Shown here in pieces: positions 8,199 to 17,466 of a stretch of 64,000 nucleotides of DNA. Made by a program: the position numbers and the translations under genes. The notes beneath the pieces are model-generated. The model ran no database searches and had not been told where the DNA came from. It saw only the letters and a program-made list of their open reading frames with translations. The first letter of the stretch is position 1. Each line of letters opens with the position of its first letter. Source of the stretch: Kitasatospora sp044457565 (GTDB lineage Bacteria; Actinomycetota; Actinomycetes; Streptomycetales; Streptomycetaceae); the NCBI RefSeq assembly GCF_044457565.1, contig NZ_JBITGZ010000010.1, positions 186,001 through 250,000 on the forward strand, given 5' to 3'.

Positions 8199-9566
8199 AT
8201 GTCCCAGTCGCACCCTTCCGGCACATCCGCGCGCGCCCGCCGGCTGGCCCGGCTGGCGTTGGCCTGCGCACTGGGCGCGGTGGTGGCGTTGGTGGCAGCG
8301 AGCGGCCCCGGCGGTCTGCTCGTCCTCGTGGTCGGGCTGGCCGGCGCGGCGCTCATGGCCGTGGGTACGTGGTGGGTGCTGGCCCACCGTGGGGCCCTGA
8401 GGGTGGCCGGGGCAGTGCTCATGGTGGCCGCACCGGTGGCCATCCTGGTGATCTACGCCCGGGCGGACGTCTGGCCCGCGGCGCTGGTCGCCATCGCGCT
8501 GTGGGCAGCCGCCACGGTCTGCGCGCGGTCGGCTCTGCGCGGGGTTCGGCAACCCCAGGGCATGCAGGCCGTGACGTGCCCCCTCCCCCGGCATCCGGTG
8601 CTGATCATGAACCCGAAGTCCGGCGGCGGCAAGGTCGGCCGGTTCGGCCTGGTCGAGAAGGCCGAGGCACTGGGCGCCCGGGTGGTACTGCTGGACACGA
8701 CGGTCAAGACGGACGTCGCCGCGCTCGCCCGTCAGGCGGTCGCCGGCGGCGCGGACCTGCTCGGGGTGGCGGGCGGCGACGGCACCCAGGCCCGGGTGGC
8801 CGAAGTGGCCGCCGAACACGACCTGCCGTTCCTGGTGATCTCCGCCGGCACCAGGAACCACTTCGCCATGGACCTCGGCCTGGACCGCGAGGACCCGTCC
8901 CGCTGCCTGGACGCCCTGACCGACGGGGAGGAACTCCGGATCGACCTGGGCGTCGTCGGCGGCCAGGCCTTCGTCAACACGGCCTCGTTCGGCGTCTACG
9001 CGGACATCGTGCAACGACCGGAATACCGGGACGCCAAAGCGGGCACAGCACTGAACGCCCTGCCCGACCTCCTGCTCGGATACGCCGGCCACCCCCTCGA
9101 CGCGGCACTCGACGAGATACGGCTGGAGTCCCAGCAGGCACTGCTGGTCAGCAACAACCCCTACGCCGCCCCCGAACCGATGACCGCGGGCGGCCGCAGA
9201 GTCCGGCTCGACCTCGGCGTGCTGGGCCTCCTCGGGATCCGCGTGAACAACGCAGCCCAGGCCGCTGACATCGCGCTCCGAGGCACGAAGGCAACCGGGC
9301 TCCAGGTACTCACCTCCCGCCGGATCGTCGTCGGATCGGACGCGGAGAGCATCCCGGTCGCCGTGGACGGAGAGGCCCTCACCATGCCCGCACCCGTCAC
9401 CTGCTCCATCCGCCCGGGCGCACTGCGGGTCCTGGTACCGAAGCATCGCCCGGGGGCCCCGGCCGCCAGCCCGCCCATGCACTGGCGTGACATCCTCACC
9501 CTGGCTTTCAGCCGGCCGCGGCCGGCGCCGGCGCCGACCTCGCCGCCGTCCCGAACACCGGCCTGA
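8199..9566 (+). CDS. Diacylglycerol kinase-like lipid kinase with membrane N-terminus
   Basis: A 455-residue protein whose first 115 residues hold about four membrane helices, followed by a DAG/sphingosine-kinase catalytic domain: NPKSGGGK, the ATP-binding GGDGTQARVAEVA, and the SAGTRNHFAMDLGL segment. It should phosphorylate a lipid at the inner membrane face. I prefer the ATG at 8199 (GAGG 5 bases upstream) over the GTG at 8190. The very C-terminus (after LTLAFSRP) is low-complexity Pro/Ala that overlaps the start of a DUF2252 relic in another frame, so the natural end may have been replaced by rearrangement. Confidence 0.8.
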   Translation: MSQSHPSGTSARARRLARLALACALGAVVALVAASGPGGLLVLVVGLAGAALMAVGTWWVLAHRGALRVAGAVLMVAAPVAILVIYARADVWPAALVAIALWAAATVCARSALRGVRQPQGMQAVTCPLPRHPVLIMNPKSGGGKVGRFGLVEKAEALGARVVLLDTTVKTDVAALARQAVAGGADLLGVAGGDGTQARVAEVAAEHDLPFLVISAGTRNHFAMDLGLDREDPSRCLDALTDGEELRIDLGVVGGQAFVNTASFGVYADIVQRPEYRDAKAGTALNALPDLLLGYAGHPLDAALDEIRLESQQALLVSNNPYAAPEPMTAGGRRVRLDLGVLGLLGIRVNNAAQAADIALRGTKATGLQVLTSRRIVVGSDAESIPVAVDGEALTMPAPVTCSIRPGALRVLVPKHRPGAPAASPPMHWRDILTLAFSRPRPAPAPTSPPSRTPA

Positions 9567-9738
9567 GCGTCCAGCTCTGCGGCGACGCGCACCTGATGAA
9601 CCTCGGCGCCTTCGCCTCACCCGAACGGGCGCTGCTGTTCGACGTCAACGACTTCGACGAGACGCTGCCCGGGCCGTTCGAGTGGGACGTCAAGCGGCTC
9701 GCCGCCAGCATCGCGGTGGCCGCCCGCGAGAACGAGGG
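9527..9738 (+). pseudogene. Fragment of a DUF2252 gene
   Basis: A forward frame reads LSVQLCGDAHLMNLGAFASP, FDVNDFDETLPGPFEWDVKR and LAASIAVAARENEG, a clear match to the conserved kinase-like core of DUF2252 proteins, which are usually above 400 residues. Only about 70 residues survive. Upstream the match is fused to the lipid-kinase frame; downstream it stops abruptly at about 9,736, where the convergent LysR gene ends. An ATG at 9596 is internal to the match. Confidence 0.75.
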
Positions 9739-10710
9739 TCAGCCGGTGACCGCCGCCGCGCATCGGTCCCCGGCGACGTGGAGCCACCGCTGGTACGCCG
9801 AGCTGCGCTCGGCCGCGACCCGGTGGGCCGCGCGCGCGTGCTCGACGAGCGCCGTCCCCAGGGCCGCCAGCTGACCCGCCTGGTGCCAGGCGATCAGGTG
9901 CCGGTACCAGAGCGGGTCGCCGGCGATGGGCCGTACGGCGATGCCCGGCACCTCCTCGAAGGTGGCCTGACACAGACTCACCGCGTGCCCGCTGCGAACC
10001 AGTTCGAGCAGCAGCCGCCCCTCCGCCTCGTGGACGGTGCGCATCCGGTGGCCGGTCGCGTGGAAGGTGGTGGACCAGTACTCGCGGACCCGGTCGTCGT
10101 CCGGGCGCGGTGAGACCCAGTCCTCGCCCTCCAGTTCGCCCAGGTGGACCTCCGGCCGGGCGGCGAGGCGGTGGCCGGCCGGCAGGGCGACGAACACGGG
10201 CTCGGTGACCACCGGCCGCAGGACCACACCAGGCCGCGCGGGCAGCTCGTAGCCGGGGCAGTCGCCGACCACGGCGGCGTCGAGGCGCCCGTGCGCGAGG
10301 TCGTCGATCAGGGGAACGGACGAGCCCTGGGCGCGGGAGGCGATCCGCGCCCCGGGTCGGTGGGTGCGCAGCGCGGTTATCAGCCCGCCGAGCAGCGGGG
10401 CGTTGACGGACCCGAGCCGGAGGCGGGGTGTCGGGCTGCCGGCGCGGGCGGCCAGGGTGGAGGCGTTCAGCAGCTCGTCGACGGTGGGGAGGACGGCGCG
10501 GGCGCGGGTGAGCACGGTCTCGCCGAAGGCGGTCGGGACGGCGCCGGTGGGTCGGCGGTCGAACAGCGGGCCGCCCAACATGCTCTCGATCCGCCGCAGT
10601 TGGGCGCTGAGACCCGGCTGGGTGAGCCGGAGCGAGGCGGCGGCGCGGGTGAGGCTGCCGGCCTCGGCGATGGCACAGATCATCCGCAGATGCCGGATCT
10701 CAAGCTCCAT
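9739..10710 (-). CDS. LysR-family regulator of the adjacent peptide operon
   Basis: A 323-residue LysR-type regulator: winged helix in the first 60 residues (AEAGSLTRAAASLRLTQPGL), then a periplasmic-binding-like effector domain. It is divergent from the oligopeptide transport operon with only 97 bases between starts, so it very likely controls it. The first codon overlaps a T-N11-A LysR box (10,709-10,723), consistent with negative autoregulation. Its 3' end abuts the truncated DUF2252 fragment, so a rearrangement junction lies immediately outside this gene. Confidence 0.88.
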   Translation of the reverse strand: MELEIRHLRMICAIAEAGSLTRAAASLRLTQPGLSAQLRRIESMLGGPLFDRRPTGAVPTAFGETVLTRARAVLPTVDELLNASTLAARAGSPTPRLRLGSVNAPLLGGLITALRTHRPGARIASRAQGSSVPLIDDLAHGRLDAAVVGDCPGYELPARPGVVLRPVVTEPVFVALPAGHRLAARPEVHLGELEGEDWVSPRPDDDRVREYWSTTFHATGHRMRTVHEAEGRLLLELVRSGHAVSLCQATFEEVPGIAVRPIAGDPLWYRHLIAWHQAGQLAALGTALVEHARAAHRVAAERSSAYQRWLHVAGDRCAAAVTG

Positions 10711-10723
10711 AAGCGGATGTTAT
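10709..10723. promoter_or_regulatory. LysR-type box in the divergent control region
   Basis: The palindrome ATAA-N7-TTAT contains the T-N11-A core of LysR binding sites and overlaps the LysR start codon. A second imperfect palindrome, ACAT-N5-ATGT, at 10,772-10,784 lies nearer the operon side and could be the activation site. Confidence 0.45.
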
Positions 10724-10807
10724 GGGCAGCTGAGAGCTCCCGAAAGGGGTCCGGGCGGCCCAATCTTGTCCACATGTGAAATGTCATATCGCATAGAAGG
10801 GGGACAC

Positions 10808-12493
10808 ATGAGGACACGAAGAGCCGCACGCGCCCTGGCCGCAGCCCTCGGACTGCTGTCGGCGGCCGCCTGCGGTGGGCCGGACGGCAGCGGTGCGGCC
10901 ACGGACGCCACCCCGGCGCCGGGCGGGACCCTGCACGTCCTTTCCAGCATCGACCTGGAACACCTGGACCCGGCCCGCGCCTACGTCACCTCCACCCAGG
11001 ACGTGGGCCGGCTGGTCTACCGGACGCTCACCACGTTCGCCCCCGCCCCCGGGCAGGCCGGCGGGCAGATCGTCCCGGACCTGGCCACCGACACCGGGCG
11101 CCCCGCCGACGGCGCGCGGACCTGGACCTTCACCCTCAAGGACGGCGTGAAGTTCGAGGACGGCCGGCCCGTCACCAGCAAGGACGTCAAGTACGGTGTC
11201 GAGCGCACCTTCGCCGCCGAGCTGCCCGAGGGCCCGCCGTACGCCCGGCTCTGGCTGGCGGGCGGCGAAACGTACAAGGGGCCGTACAAGGACCCGACCG
11301 GGCTCGCGTCGATCGAGACCCCGGACGAGCGGACCATCGTCTTCCGGCTCAACCGTCCGGTGGCCGACTTCGGTTCCGCCGTATCGCTGCCGATGTTCGC
11401 CCCGGTGCCGCAGGACAAGGACACCGGCGTGGGCTACGACAACCACCCCTTCTCCTCCGGCCCGTACCGGATCGACACCTTCGAGCCCAAGAAGCGGCTC
11501 ACCCTGGTCCGCAACCCCGCGTGGGACCGGACCACCGACAGCGTCCGCAAGGGCCTGCCGGACAAGGTCGTCATCGACCTCAACCTCGACCCGGCGGTGG
11601 TCGACCAGCGGCTGATCGCCGGTCAGGGCGAGGACGCCGACGCCGTCGCGCTGGAGCCGATCGGTCCGGCCTCGGTCGGACGGGTGATGAACGACCCGCA
11701 GCTGAAGAAGCGCCTGGTCACCGGCGAGTCCATCAACACCCGCTTCCTCGGCATCAACACCAGGCACCGGCCGCTGGACGACGTCCGGGTGCGGCAGGCC
11801 ATCGCGTACGCGCTCGACAAGGACGCCCTGCGCACCACCCGCGGCGGCCCGATCGCGGGAGACCTCGCCACCACCTTGCTACCCCCCACCCTGATCGGCG
11901 CGGCCCCCGAGGACCCGTACCCGAGCAAGGACGGCAAGGGCGACCCGGACAAGGCCAAGGCCCTGCTCGCCGAGGCCGGTCACGCCTCCGGCCTGGAGCT
12001 CACCCTCGACACCCCGGCCACCGCCGGCGGCAAGGCACAGGCCGAGGCGGTGCAGGCCTCGCTCGCCCGGGCCGGCATCACCGTGAGGATCAACGAGATC
12101 AGCTCCTCGGCCTTCTACAGCACGGTCGGCAGCCCCGCCCGGCAGCACGACCTGGTGATCGACGGCTGGACGCCCGACTGGCCGGGCGCCTCCACCTACC
12201 TGCCGATCCTGTTCGACGGCCGGCTGATCACCCCCGAGGGCAACAACAACCGCTCCCAGTACGACTCCCCCGACGTCGACGGCCGGCTGGACGAGATCGC
12301 GGCCGCAGGCGACCCGGCCGCCGCGCAGAGTGCGTACGGCGAGCTCGCCAAGCGCATCATGCGGGACGCCCCCGTCGTCCCCTTCCTCTGGGACCGGGCC
12401 GCCGTCCTGGTCGGACCGAACGTGGCCGGCGCGTACGGGCACACCGCCTTCGTCGGCCGGCTCGACCTCGTCTCGCTGGGGCTGCGGAAGTGA
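10808..12493 (+). CDS. Oligopeptide ABC transporter substrate-binding lipoprotein
   Basis: A 561-residue family-5 extracellular solute-binding protein (DppA/OppA type). The signal peptide ends in the lipobox LSAAAC with lipid-anchored Cys22. The mature part has GGTLHVLSSIDLEHLDPA, WTFTLKDGVKFEDGRPVTS and VRQAIAYALDK, typical of peptide binders. The start at 10,808 follows a GAAGGGGG site. It is the first gene of a chain of overlapping start and stop codons through 16,167, so stoichiometric translation of the transporter is expected. Confidence 0.92.
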   Translation: MRTRRAARALAAALGLLSAAACGGPDGSGAATDATPAPGGTLHVLSSIDLEHLDPARAYVTSTQDVGRLVYRTLTTFAPAPGQAGGQIVPDLATDTGRPADGARTWTFTLKDGVKFEDGRPVTSKDVKYGVERTFAAELPEGPPYARLWLAGGETYKGPYKDPTGLASIETPDERTIVFRLNRPVADFGSAVSLPMFAPVPQDKDTGVGYDNHPFSSGPYRIDTFEPKKRLTLVRNPAWDRTTDSVRKGLPDKVVIDLNLDPAVVDQRLIAGQGEDADAVALEPIGPASVGRVMNDPQLKKRLVTGESINTRFLGINTRHRPLDDVRVRQAIAYALDKDALRTTRGGPIAGDLATTLLPPTLIGAAPEDPYPSKDGKGDPDKAKALLAEAGHASGLELTLDTPATAGGKAQAEAVQASLARAGITVRINEISSSAFYSTVGSPARQHDLVIDGWTPDWPGASTYLPILFDGRLITPEGNNNRSQYDSPDVDGRLDEIAAAGDPAAAQSAYGELAKRIMRDAPVVPFLWDRAAVLVGPNVAGAYGHTAFVGRLDLVSLGLRK

Positions 12494-13371
12494 CCGTCCT
12501 GCGAAAGCTGCTGGCCCAGCGCTCGGCGGCGCTGGCGCTGACCGCGGTTGCCCTGCTGGTGCTCACCGCACTCGCCGCCCCCCTGATCACCTGGCTGGCC
12601 GGCAGCTCCCCGACAGCCTTCCACGGCGAGGCGGTGGACCCGGCGCTCGGCGGACTGCCACGCGGGGTCGCGGGCGGGATCAGCGCCGAGCACTGGCTGG
12701 GCGTGGAGCCCGTCAACGGCCGGGACGTGCTCGCCCGGGTGGTGTACGGCGCGCGGGTCTCCCTGCTGATCGCCGTCCTGGCCACCACCGTGTCCCTGGT
12801 CCTCGGCACCGCACTCGGCCTGCTCGCCGGCTTCCTCGGCGGTTGGACCGACACCGTCATCGGCCGGCTGATGGACCTGCTGATGTCCTTCCCCAGCCTG
12901 ATCTTCATGATCGCGCTGATCTCGGCCGCGCCCGGTGCCGACCGCCGACTGCTGCTGGTCGTGGTGCTCGGGTTCTTCGGCTGGCCGTACGTGGGGCGGA
13001 TCGTGCGCGGGCAGGCGATGGTGCTCGCCCGCGGCGAGTTCGTGGCGGCGGCCCGGGTGCTCGGCGCGTCCCGGCGGACCCTGCTGCTGCGCGAGGTGCT
13101 GCCCAACCTGACCGGACCGGTGCTGGTGGTGGCGACGATGTCGATCCCGGCCTGCGTCGCCACCGAGGCCGGACTGTCCTTCCTCGGCGTGGGCGTGCAA
13201 TCGCCGACGCCCTCCTGGGGGCAGATGATCGCCACCGCCGTGCCCTGGTACGCCGCCGACCCGGCCTACTTCCTCATCCCCGGCGTCCTTCTGTTCGTCA
13301 CCGTGCTCGCGTTCAACGTGCTGGGCGACGCCGTGCGCGACACGCTCGACCCCCGGAGCGCATCACGATGA
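12490..13371 (+). CDS. Peptide ABC transporter permease (DppC type)
   Basis: A 293-residue inner-membrane permease. It has one N-terminal helix, an extracellular loop with the characteristic AEHWLGVEPVNGRDVLARVV segment, then a five-helix BPD_transp_1 core with the EAA loop (EFVAAARVLGASRRTLLLRE) that contacts the ATPases. The GTG start overlaps the previous stop (GTGA). In most dpp operons the B-type permease precedes the C-type; here the order is reversed. Confidence 0.92.
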   Translation: MTVLRKLLAQRSAALALTAVALLVLTALAAPLITWLAGSSPTAFHGEAVDPALGGLPRGVAGGISAEHWLGVEPVNGRDVLARVVYGARVSLLIAVLATTVSLVLGTALGLLAGFLGGWTDTVIGRLMDLLMSFPSLIFMIALISAAPGADRRLLLVVVLGFFGWPYVGRIVRGQAMVLARGEFVAAARVLGASRRTLLLREVLPNLTGPVLVVATMSIPACVATEAGLSFLGVGVQSPTPSWGQMIATAVPWYAADPAYFLIPGVLLFVTVLAFNVLGDAVRDTLDPRSASR

Positions 13372-14360
13372 TCCTCTACCTGCTGCGAAGACTGGTCGTC
13401 ACCGCACTCGTCCTGCTGGTGATCTGCGCCATCACCTTCGCGATCTTCTACCTGATGCCCGCCGATCCGGCCCAGGGCGCCTGCGGCAAGGCCTGCAGCC
13501 CCGAACGGCTCGCCGGCATCCGTGCCACCCTCGGCCTGGACCGCTCCCCGCTCGCCCAGTTCGGGGACTACCTCGGCGGCATCGTCACCGGCCGCAGCTA
13601 CGGCAACGGCGCGCAGGCCGTCCAGTGCCCGTTCCCCTGCCTGGGCTTCAGCTTCCAGACGAACCAGCCGGTCTGGCGGATGCTGACCGGCCGGCTGCCC
13701 GTCAGCGTCTCCATCGCCGTCGGCGCGGCCCTGCTGTGGCTTGCCGTCGGCGTGGCGGCGGGCGTGGTGTCCGCGCTGCGGCGCGGCAGCCTCTGGGACC
13801 GCGCCGCGATGACGGCCGCCCTCGGCGGGGTCTCGCTGCCGGTCTACTTCACCGCGCTGGTGCTCCAGTACCTGCTGGTGGTCGAGCTGAACCTGCTGCC
13901 CTACCCGACGGCCGTCCCACTCACCGAGGACCCGGCCGGCTGGGCGCAGTCGATGGTGATGCCCTGGATCACCCTGGCCATGCTCTACGCCGGCGTGTAC
14001 GCCCGGGTCACCCGCAGCGAGATGCTGGAGAGTCTCGGCCAGAACTACGTCCGCACGGCGCGGGCCAAGGGCCTGGCCGAGGTCACCGTCGTACGGCGCC
14101 ATGCGCTGCGGCCCGCGCTGATGCCGATCGTGACGATCTTCGGCATGGACCTCGGCGCCCTGCTCGGCGGTGCACTCATCACCGAGTCGGTCTTCGGCCT
14201 GCCCGGCGTCGGCAAGCTCGCCGCCGACGCCATCACCGGTGCCGACCAGCCGGTGATCCTCGGCGTGACGCTGTTCGCCGCCGGCTTCGTGGTGCTCGCC
14301 AACCTGATGGTCGACCTCGTCTATGCCGTGCTCGACCCGAGAGTGAGGGCCGTCGGATGA
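13368..14360 (+). CDS. Peptide ABC transporter permease (DppB type)
   Basis: A 330-residue partner permease, recognised by the N-terminal helix LLRRLVVTALVLLVICAITF, the GLDRSPLAQFGDYLGGIVTG segment and the EAA loop (ARAKGLAEVTVVRRHALRPA). An insertion with paired cysteines (CGKACS and CPFPC) in the first extracellular loop could form disulfides. The start overlaps the previous stop as ATGA. Confidence 0.92.
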   Translation: MILYLLRRLVVTALVLLVICAITFAIFYLMPADPAQGACGKACSPERLAGIRATLGLDRSPLAQFGDYLGGIVTGRSYGNGAQAVQCPFPCLGFSFQTNQPVWRMLTGRLPVSVSIAVGAALLWLAVGVAAGVVSALRRGSLWDRAAMTAALGGVSLPVYFTALVLQYLLVVELNLLPYPTAVPLTEDPAGWAQSMVMPWITLAMLYAGVYARVTRSEMLESLGQNYVRTARAKGLAEVTVVRRHALRPALMPIVTIFGMDLGALLGGALITESVFGLPGVGKLAADAITGADQPVILGVTLFAAGFVVLANLMVDLVYAVLDPRVRAVG

Positions 14361-15172
14361 CTCTCCTCACCGTACGAGACCTGACAGTCGACTTCGCCTC
14401 CGGTGTCCGTGCCGTCGACGGACTCGACCTCGACCTCGCGGCCGGGCAGGTACTCGGCGTGGTCGGGGAGTCCGGCAGCGGCAAGTCCGTCACCAGCCTC
14501 GCCGTGCTCGGGCTGCTGCCCCGCGATGCCCGGGTCGACGCCGAAATCCGCTTCGACGGGCGCGAGTTGACGGGTATGGACCAGCGCTCCCTGCGCCGCC
14601 TGCGCGGCGACCGGATCGCCATGGTCTTCCAGGACCCGCTGTCCTGCCTCAACCCGTACTACCCGGTGGCCTTCCAGATCGCCGAGGCCTACCGGGCCCA
14701 CCACCGGGCCGGGCGGAAGGCGGCCCACCGGGTCGCCGTTCGGATGCTGGAGCGCGTCGGCATCCCCGAGCCCGAACGGCGCGCCCGCTCCTACCCGCAC
14801 GAGTTCTCCGGCGGGATGCGCCAGCGGGTGATGATCGCGATGGCGCTGTGCCTGGAGCCGGACCTGCTGATCGCCGACGAGCCGACCACCGCGCTCGACG
14901 TCACCGTCCAGGCCCAGATCCTCGACCTGCTGCGCGAACTGCGGCGGGAGGCCGGTACCGCGATCATGCTGATCACTCACGACATGGGCGTGGTCGCCGG
15001 GCTCGCCGACCAGGTCGTCGTGATGCACGACGGCCGCGCGGTCGAACGCGGCACCGTCCACGACGTCTTCCACCGCCCGCAAGCGGCCTACACCCGGGGC
15101 CTGCTCGCCTGCGTGCCGCGCGTCGACGGGCCGCTGCCGCACCGGCTGCCCACCCTGGAGACGAGCTCATGA
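14357..15172 (+). CDS. Peptide ABC transporter ATPase (DppD type)
   Basis: A 271-residue nucleotide-binding subunit: Walker A GESGSGKS, Q-loop in VFQDPLSCLNP, signature FSGGMRQRVMIAMAL, Walker B LLIADEPTTALD and the H-loop in LITHDMG. The short C-terminus lacks the CxxxxxC oligopeptide-transporter tail that the next ATPase carries. ATGA overlap with the preceding gene. Confidence 0.93.
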   Translation: MTLLTVRDLTVDFASGVRAVDGLDLDLAAGQVLGVVGESGSGKSVTSLAVLGLLPRDARVDAEIRFDGRELTGMDQRSLRRLRGDRIAMVFQDPLSCLNPYYPVAFQIAEAYRAHHRAGRKAAHRVAVRMLERVGIPEPERRARSYPHEFSGGMRQRVMIAMALCLEPDLLIADEPTTALDVTVQAQILDLLRELRREAGTAIMLITHDMGVVAGLADQVVVMHDGRAVERGTVHDVFHRPQAAYTRGLLACVPRVDGPLPHRLPTLETSS

Positions 15173-16167
15173 GCCACCCGCTGGAGACTCCCCCGCTGGA
15201 CACCCCCTTGCTCGAAACCCGCAGCCTCGTCAAGCGCTTCCCTGTCCGACATGGCCTCACCCGGCGCCTCGCCGGACACGTCACCGCCGTCGACGGCGTC
15301 TCACTGCGGGTCGGCCCGGGCGAAACCCTCGGCCTGGTCGGCGAGTCCGGCTGCGGCAAGTCAACCGTGGCCCGCCTGCTCACCCGGCTGGAGCGGCCGA
15401 CCTCCGGCACCATCCGATTCGCCGGGCAGGACCTCGCCGACCTCGACGAAAGCCGGCTGCGCCCGGTCCGCCGCGAACTCCAGATGGTCTTCCAGGACCC
15501 GCTCTCCTCGCTCAACCCCCGCCAGACCGTCCGCCGGATCCTCGCCTCGCCCTTCGCCTACCAGCAGCTGGTACCCGACGAGCCGGTGGAGCGGCTGCTG
15601 GAACGGGTCGGGCTGAAGGCCGAACACGCCGACCGCCACCCGCACGAATTCTCCGGTGGCCAAGCCCAACGCATCGGCATCGCCCGTGCGTTGGCCCTGC
15701 GGCCGAAGCTGGTGGTGTGCGACGAGCCGGTCTCCGCCCTCGACGTCTCGGTGCAGGCCCAGATCCTCAACCTGCTCAAGGACCTCCAGGACGAGTACGG
15801 TCTCGCCTACCTGTTCATCGCCCACGACCTCGGCGCCGTCCGGCAGATCAGCTCCCGGATCGCCGTCATGTACCTCGGGTCCGTCGTCGAGACCGCCGAC
15901 CGCGACACCCTGTTCGCCACGCCGGCCCACCCCTACACCCGCGCCCTGCTGTCCGCCGTACCGCTGCCCGACCCGGACGCCGAGCGCGGCCGCGAGCGCA
16001 TCGTGCTCCGCGGTGACCTGCCCAGCCCACTGAACCCGCCCAGCGGCTGCCGCTTCCGCACCCGCTGCCCGAAGGCCGACGACCGCTGCGCCGCCGAGCG
16101 ACCCACCCTGCGGGAGATCGCGCCGGGCCACGAAGTCGCCTGTCACCACCCGGAGTCGCAACAGTGA
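15169..16167 (+). CDS. Peptide ABC transporter ATPase (DppF type)
   Basis: A 332-residue second ATPase: Walker A GESGCGKST, Q-loop in VFQDPLSSLNPR, signature FSGGQAQRIGIARAL, Walker B LVVCDEPVSALD and H-loop IAHDLG. The C-terminal oligopeptide/dipeptide transporter domain is present, with CRFRTRCPKADDRCAAE able to hold an iron-sulfur cluster as proposed for DppD/OppF relatives. ATGA overlap with the preceding gene. Confidence 0.93.
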   Translation: MSHPLETPPLDTPLLETRSLVKRFPVRHGLTRRLAGHVTAVDGVSLRVGPGETLGLVGESGCGKSTVARLLTRLERPTSGTIRFAGQDLADLDESRLRPVRRELQMVFQDPLSSLNPRQTVRRILASPFAYQQLVPDEPVERLLERVGLKAEHADRHPHEFSGGQAQRIGIARALALRPKLVVCDEPVSALDVSVQAQILNLLKDLQDEYGLAYLFIAHDLGAVRQISSRIAVMYLGSVVETADRDTLFATPAHPYTRALLSAVPLPDPDAERGRERIVLRGDLPSPLNPPSGCRFRTRCPKADDRCAAERPTLREIAPGHEVACHHPESQQ

Positions 16168-17444
16168 TCCTGACCAGACACCGCCTGCCCGGGCTCGCGG
16201 TGACCGACCACGCCTTCACCGTCCCACTCGACCACGCCGACCCCGGCGGCGCAACCATCGAGGTCTTCGCCCGCGAGCTGGCCGACCCGGTTCGCGCCGG
16301 GCGCCAACTGCCCTGGCTGCTCTACCTCCAGGGCGGGCCGGGAGGGAAGTCACCGCGCCCGGTGAACACCGGCGGCTGGCTCGACCACGCCCTGAAGACC
16401 CACCGGGTACTGCTGCTCGACCAGCGCGGCACCGGCCGCTCCACCCCCGTCACCGCCCGCGCGGCGGCCGGCCTCGGCCCGGCCCGCCGCCTGGCGGATC
16501 ACCTGGCGCTGCACCGGGCCGACTCGATCGTCGCCGACGCCGAACTGATCAGACGCCAACTGTGCGGTGACCGACCATGGGAGACGCTCGGCCAGAGCTA
16601 CGGCGGCTTCGTCACCCTCAGCTACCTCTCCTTCGCGCCCGCGGGCCTGCGCGCCTGCTACATCACGGGCGGACTGCCGGGCCTCGACGCCACCGCCGAC
16701 GACGTGTACGCCGCCACCTATCCCCGGGTGCGCGAGCGGCTCACCTCCCACTACCTCCACCACCCCGGCGACCGCCCGCTGCTGCGACACCTCGCGGACC
16801 TGCTCGACCGCCACCCGGTCCACCTCCCGGACGGCGACCGGCTCACCGCACGCCGCCTGCGCACCCTCGGCCTCATGCTCGGCATGGGCGACGGCTCCGC
16901 CCGCCTGCACTGGCTGCTCGACGAAGCCCTCGGCGCCGACGGCGCCCCCACCGCCACCTTCCTCCACCAGGTCATGCAGCTGACCTCCTTCACCGACAAC
17001 CCACTCTTCGCCGTCCTCCAGGAGTCCATCTACGGCCGCGGCGCCACCGCCACCGGCTGGGCCGCCGAACGCGCGTTAGCCGCCCACCCCGCGTTCGCCG
17101 AGGATGCCGACCCGCTCATGCTCACCGGCGAGATGATCTACCCCTGGATGTTCCGGGAGGTCGCCGGCCTGCGCCCGTTCGCCGAGGCCGCCGACCTGCT
17201 CGCCGCACGCACCGACTGGCCCGAGCTGTACGACCCGGCCCGGCTCGCCGCCAACCAGGTCCCGGTGGCCGCCGCCGTCTACCACGACGACATGTACGTG
17301 GACGCCGGCCTGTCCCTGCGCACCGCCCGCGCGGTCGGCGGCCTGCGCGCCTGGGTCACCAACGAGTGGGAGCACGACGGTGTGACCGCCTCCGGTGGGC
17401 GGGTCCTCGCGCGTCTGATGGACCTGGCCTCCGGCCGGGCCTGA
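16164..17444 (+). CDS. Prolyl aminopeptidase-like alpha/beta hydrolase (S33)
   Basis: A 426-residue cytoplasmic hydrolase of the S33 family. It has LQGGPGGKSPRP (oxyanion region, residues 55-66), DQRGTGRS, the nucleophile elbow GQSYGG with Ser145, and a C-terminal WEHDG that would supply the catalytic His. Prolyl aminopeptidases remove N-terminal proline from peptides. Its GTG overlaps the stop of the transporter ATPase, so import and cleavage of peptides are coupled in one operon. No signal peptide. Confidence 0.88.
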   Translation: MILTRHRLPGLAVTDHAFTVPLDHADPGGATIEVFARELADPVRAGRQLPWLLYLQGGPGGKSPRPVNTGGWLDHALKTHRVLLLDQRGTGRSTPVTARAAAGLGPARRLADHLALHRADSIVADAELIRRQLCGDRPWETLGQSYGGFVTLSYLSFAPAGLRACYITGGLPGLDATADDVYAATYPRVRERLTSHYLHHPGDRPLLRHLADLLDRHPVHLPDGDRLTARRLRTLGLMLGMGDGSARLHWLLDEALGADGAPTATFLHQVMQLTSFTDNPLFAVLQESIYGRGATATGWAAERALAAHPAFAEDADPLMLTGEMIYPWMFREVAGLRPFAEAADLLAARTDWPELYDPARLAANQVPVAAAVYHDDMYVDAGLSLRTARAVGGLRAWVTNEWEHDGVTASGGRVLARLMDLASGRA

Positions 17445-17466
17445 GCAAACCCCCGATGGGAGAACC

